From: Acidimicrobiaceae bacterium
Lineage (GTDB): Bacteria; Actinomycetota; Acidimicrobiia; Acidimicrobiales; RAAP-2
Length of the DNA stretch: 5,338 nucleotides
Assembly (NCBI GenBank): GCA_003164275.1
Contig: PLSY01000378.1
Span: forward strand, 1-5,338
Direction: 5' to 3'
In this document: piece after piece, positions 4,939 through 5,338 of the stretch
Layout of the letters: each line of letters begins with the position of its first letter
How positions within the stretch are numbered: position 1 is the stretch's first letter
Position numbers and translations under genes: made by a program
The notes under the pieces: generated by a model
The model's database searches: none
Told to the model about the DNA's origin: nothing
The model's input: only the letters and a program-made list of their open reading frames with translations

Positions 4939-5338
4939 ATGGACGACGGGATGTTGCTCATCCTCACCGGCCCACCAGGAGCCGGAAAGACGACGGTGGG
5001 CGCAATCATTGCGTCCGAGTCGCCGCTGTCTGCCTGCATCCACTCGGATTGGTTCTGGACCACAATCGTCAACGGCCACATCCCGCCGTGGGTGCGTGCA
5101 GCGGATGCTCAGAATCGGGCCGTAATCCGAGCAGCGGCGGCTGCCGGGGTCCGCATGGCGAACGCTGGGTTCACCGTCGTCCTGGACGGCATCCTCGGCC
5201 CGTGGCACTTCGAGCCGCTGAGGGAGGAATTGGCGCAATGTACGGCTCCGGTGGACTACGCCGTGCTTCGACCCGACAGTGACACCTGCTTGGTCCGAGC
5301 ACGGCGGCGAGTCCTAGATTCACCAGAGCATCGAGATG
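4939..5338 (+). CDS. P-loop kinase-like ATPase (AAA_33 type), 3' end outside the window
   Basis: The first 133 residues are visible, with no stop before the window edge. A Walker A motif GPPGAGKTT stands at residues 11-19 right after the first beta strand (MLLILT), as in small nucleotide, gluconate and shikimate kinases and the AAA_33 family. IHSDWFW (about 34-40) fits the substrate-binding strand after the P-loop helix. FTVVLDGILGPW (about 80-91) is the Walker-B-like strand with an aspartate. DYAVLRPDSDTCLVRARRR (about 107-125) is the typical strand and helix before the lid. Likely role: ATP-dependent phosphotransfer to an unknown small molecule in the cytoplasm. The ATG at 4939 is preceded by an in-frame TAG at 4927; the only other early start is ATG 4951, which would also keep the P-loop. 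The ribosome binding site is weak (GGAAG, 15 bases away). It is divergent from the pstS-like gene. Confidence 0.85.
   Translation, partial: MDDGMLLILTGPPGAGKTTVGAIIASESPLSACIHSDWFWTTIVNGHIPPWVRAADAQNRAVIRAAAAAGVRMANAGFTVVLDGILGPWHFEPLREELAQCTAPVDYAVLRPDSDTCLVRARRRVLDSPEHRD

Noticed and set aside
2065..5016. GCGTCCGAGT shared by 2065-2080 and 5005-5020
   Set aside because: A ten-base match in unrelated coding contexts on opposite strands is expected by chance; no flanking similarity.
4506..5282. 258-codon plus-strand open frame across the intergenic region
   Set aside because: It overlaps the pstS signal-peptide region antisense and the P-loop gene in another frame, and its composition is serine/arginine/proline-rich without domains.

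Overview
The window is GC-rich, uses GTG as well as ATG starts, and encodes families typical of Actinobacteria: an actinobacterial-style diadenylate cyclase, a short protein with a WYxDPYG motif, and a phosphate-binding protein carrying fibronectin type III repeats. I infer a high-GC actinobacterium, perhaps an Acidimicrobiia-like lineage. The class-level guess is weak. There are no rRNA or tRNA genes, no CRISPR array, and no transposase.

Layout. Positions 1-304 hold no confident gene, but the minus strand there reads like a fragment of a single-stranded DNA-binding protein next to a short hydrophobic ORF. A plus-strand gene for a DisA_N/DAC-domain (c-di-AMP synthase-like) protein fills 305-1264. 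A 766-base stretch (1265-2030) follows with no confident gene, only scraps of coding-like reading frame. Two minus-strand genes come next: a 96-residue protein with a DUF2510-like motif (2031-2321) and, 88 bases upstream of it in transcription order, a large secreted PstS-type solute-binding protein with three N-terminal FN3 domains (2410-4575). The divergent control region 4576-4938 separates this from a plus-strand P-loop kinase-like gene (4939 onward), which is cut by the window end.

How it works together. The clearest regulatory signal is a run of three 11-bp tandem units (TGTCACC, GTTCATC, GTTCATC) at 4664-4696, about 90-120 bases upstream of the pstS start. It resembles the PHO box bound by PhoP/RegX3-type response regulators, which fits phosphate-starvation control of the solute-binding protein. 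No pstC, pstA or pstB lies in the window, so this binding protein is either separate from its permease or serves another role; it also lacks a lipobox. The cyclase and the kinase-like gene look like independent units.

No obviously new system is present. The points most worth checking are the altered phosphate-site residues in the FN3-PstS protein, the RHT in place of RHR in the cyclase, the PHO-box-like repeats (which face away from pstS), and the inverted-repeat cluster ahead of the kinase gene.
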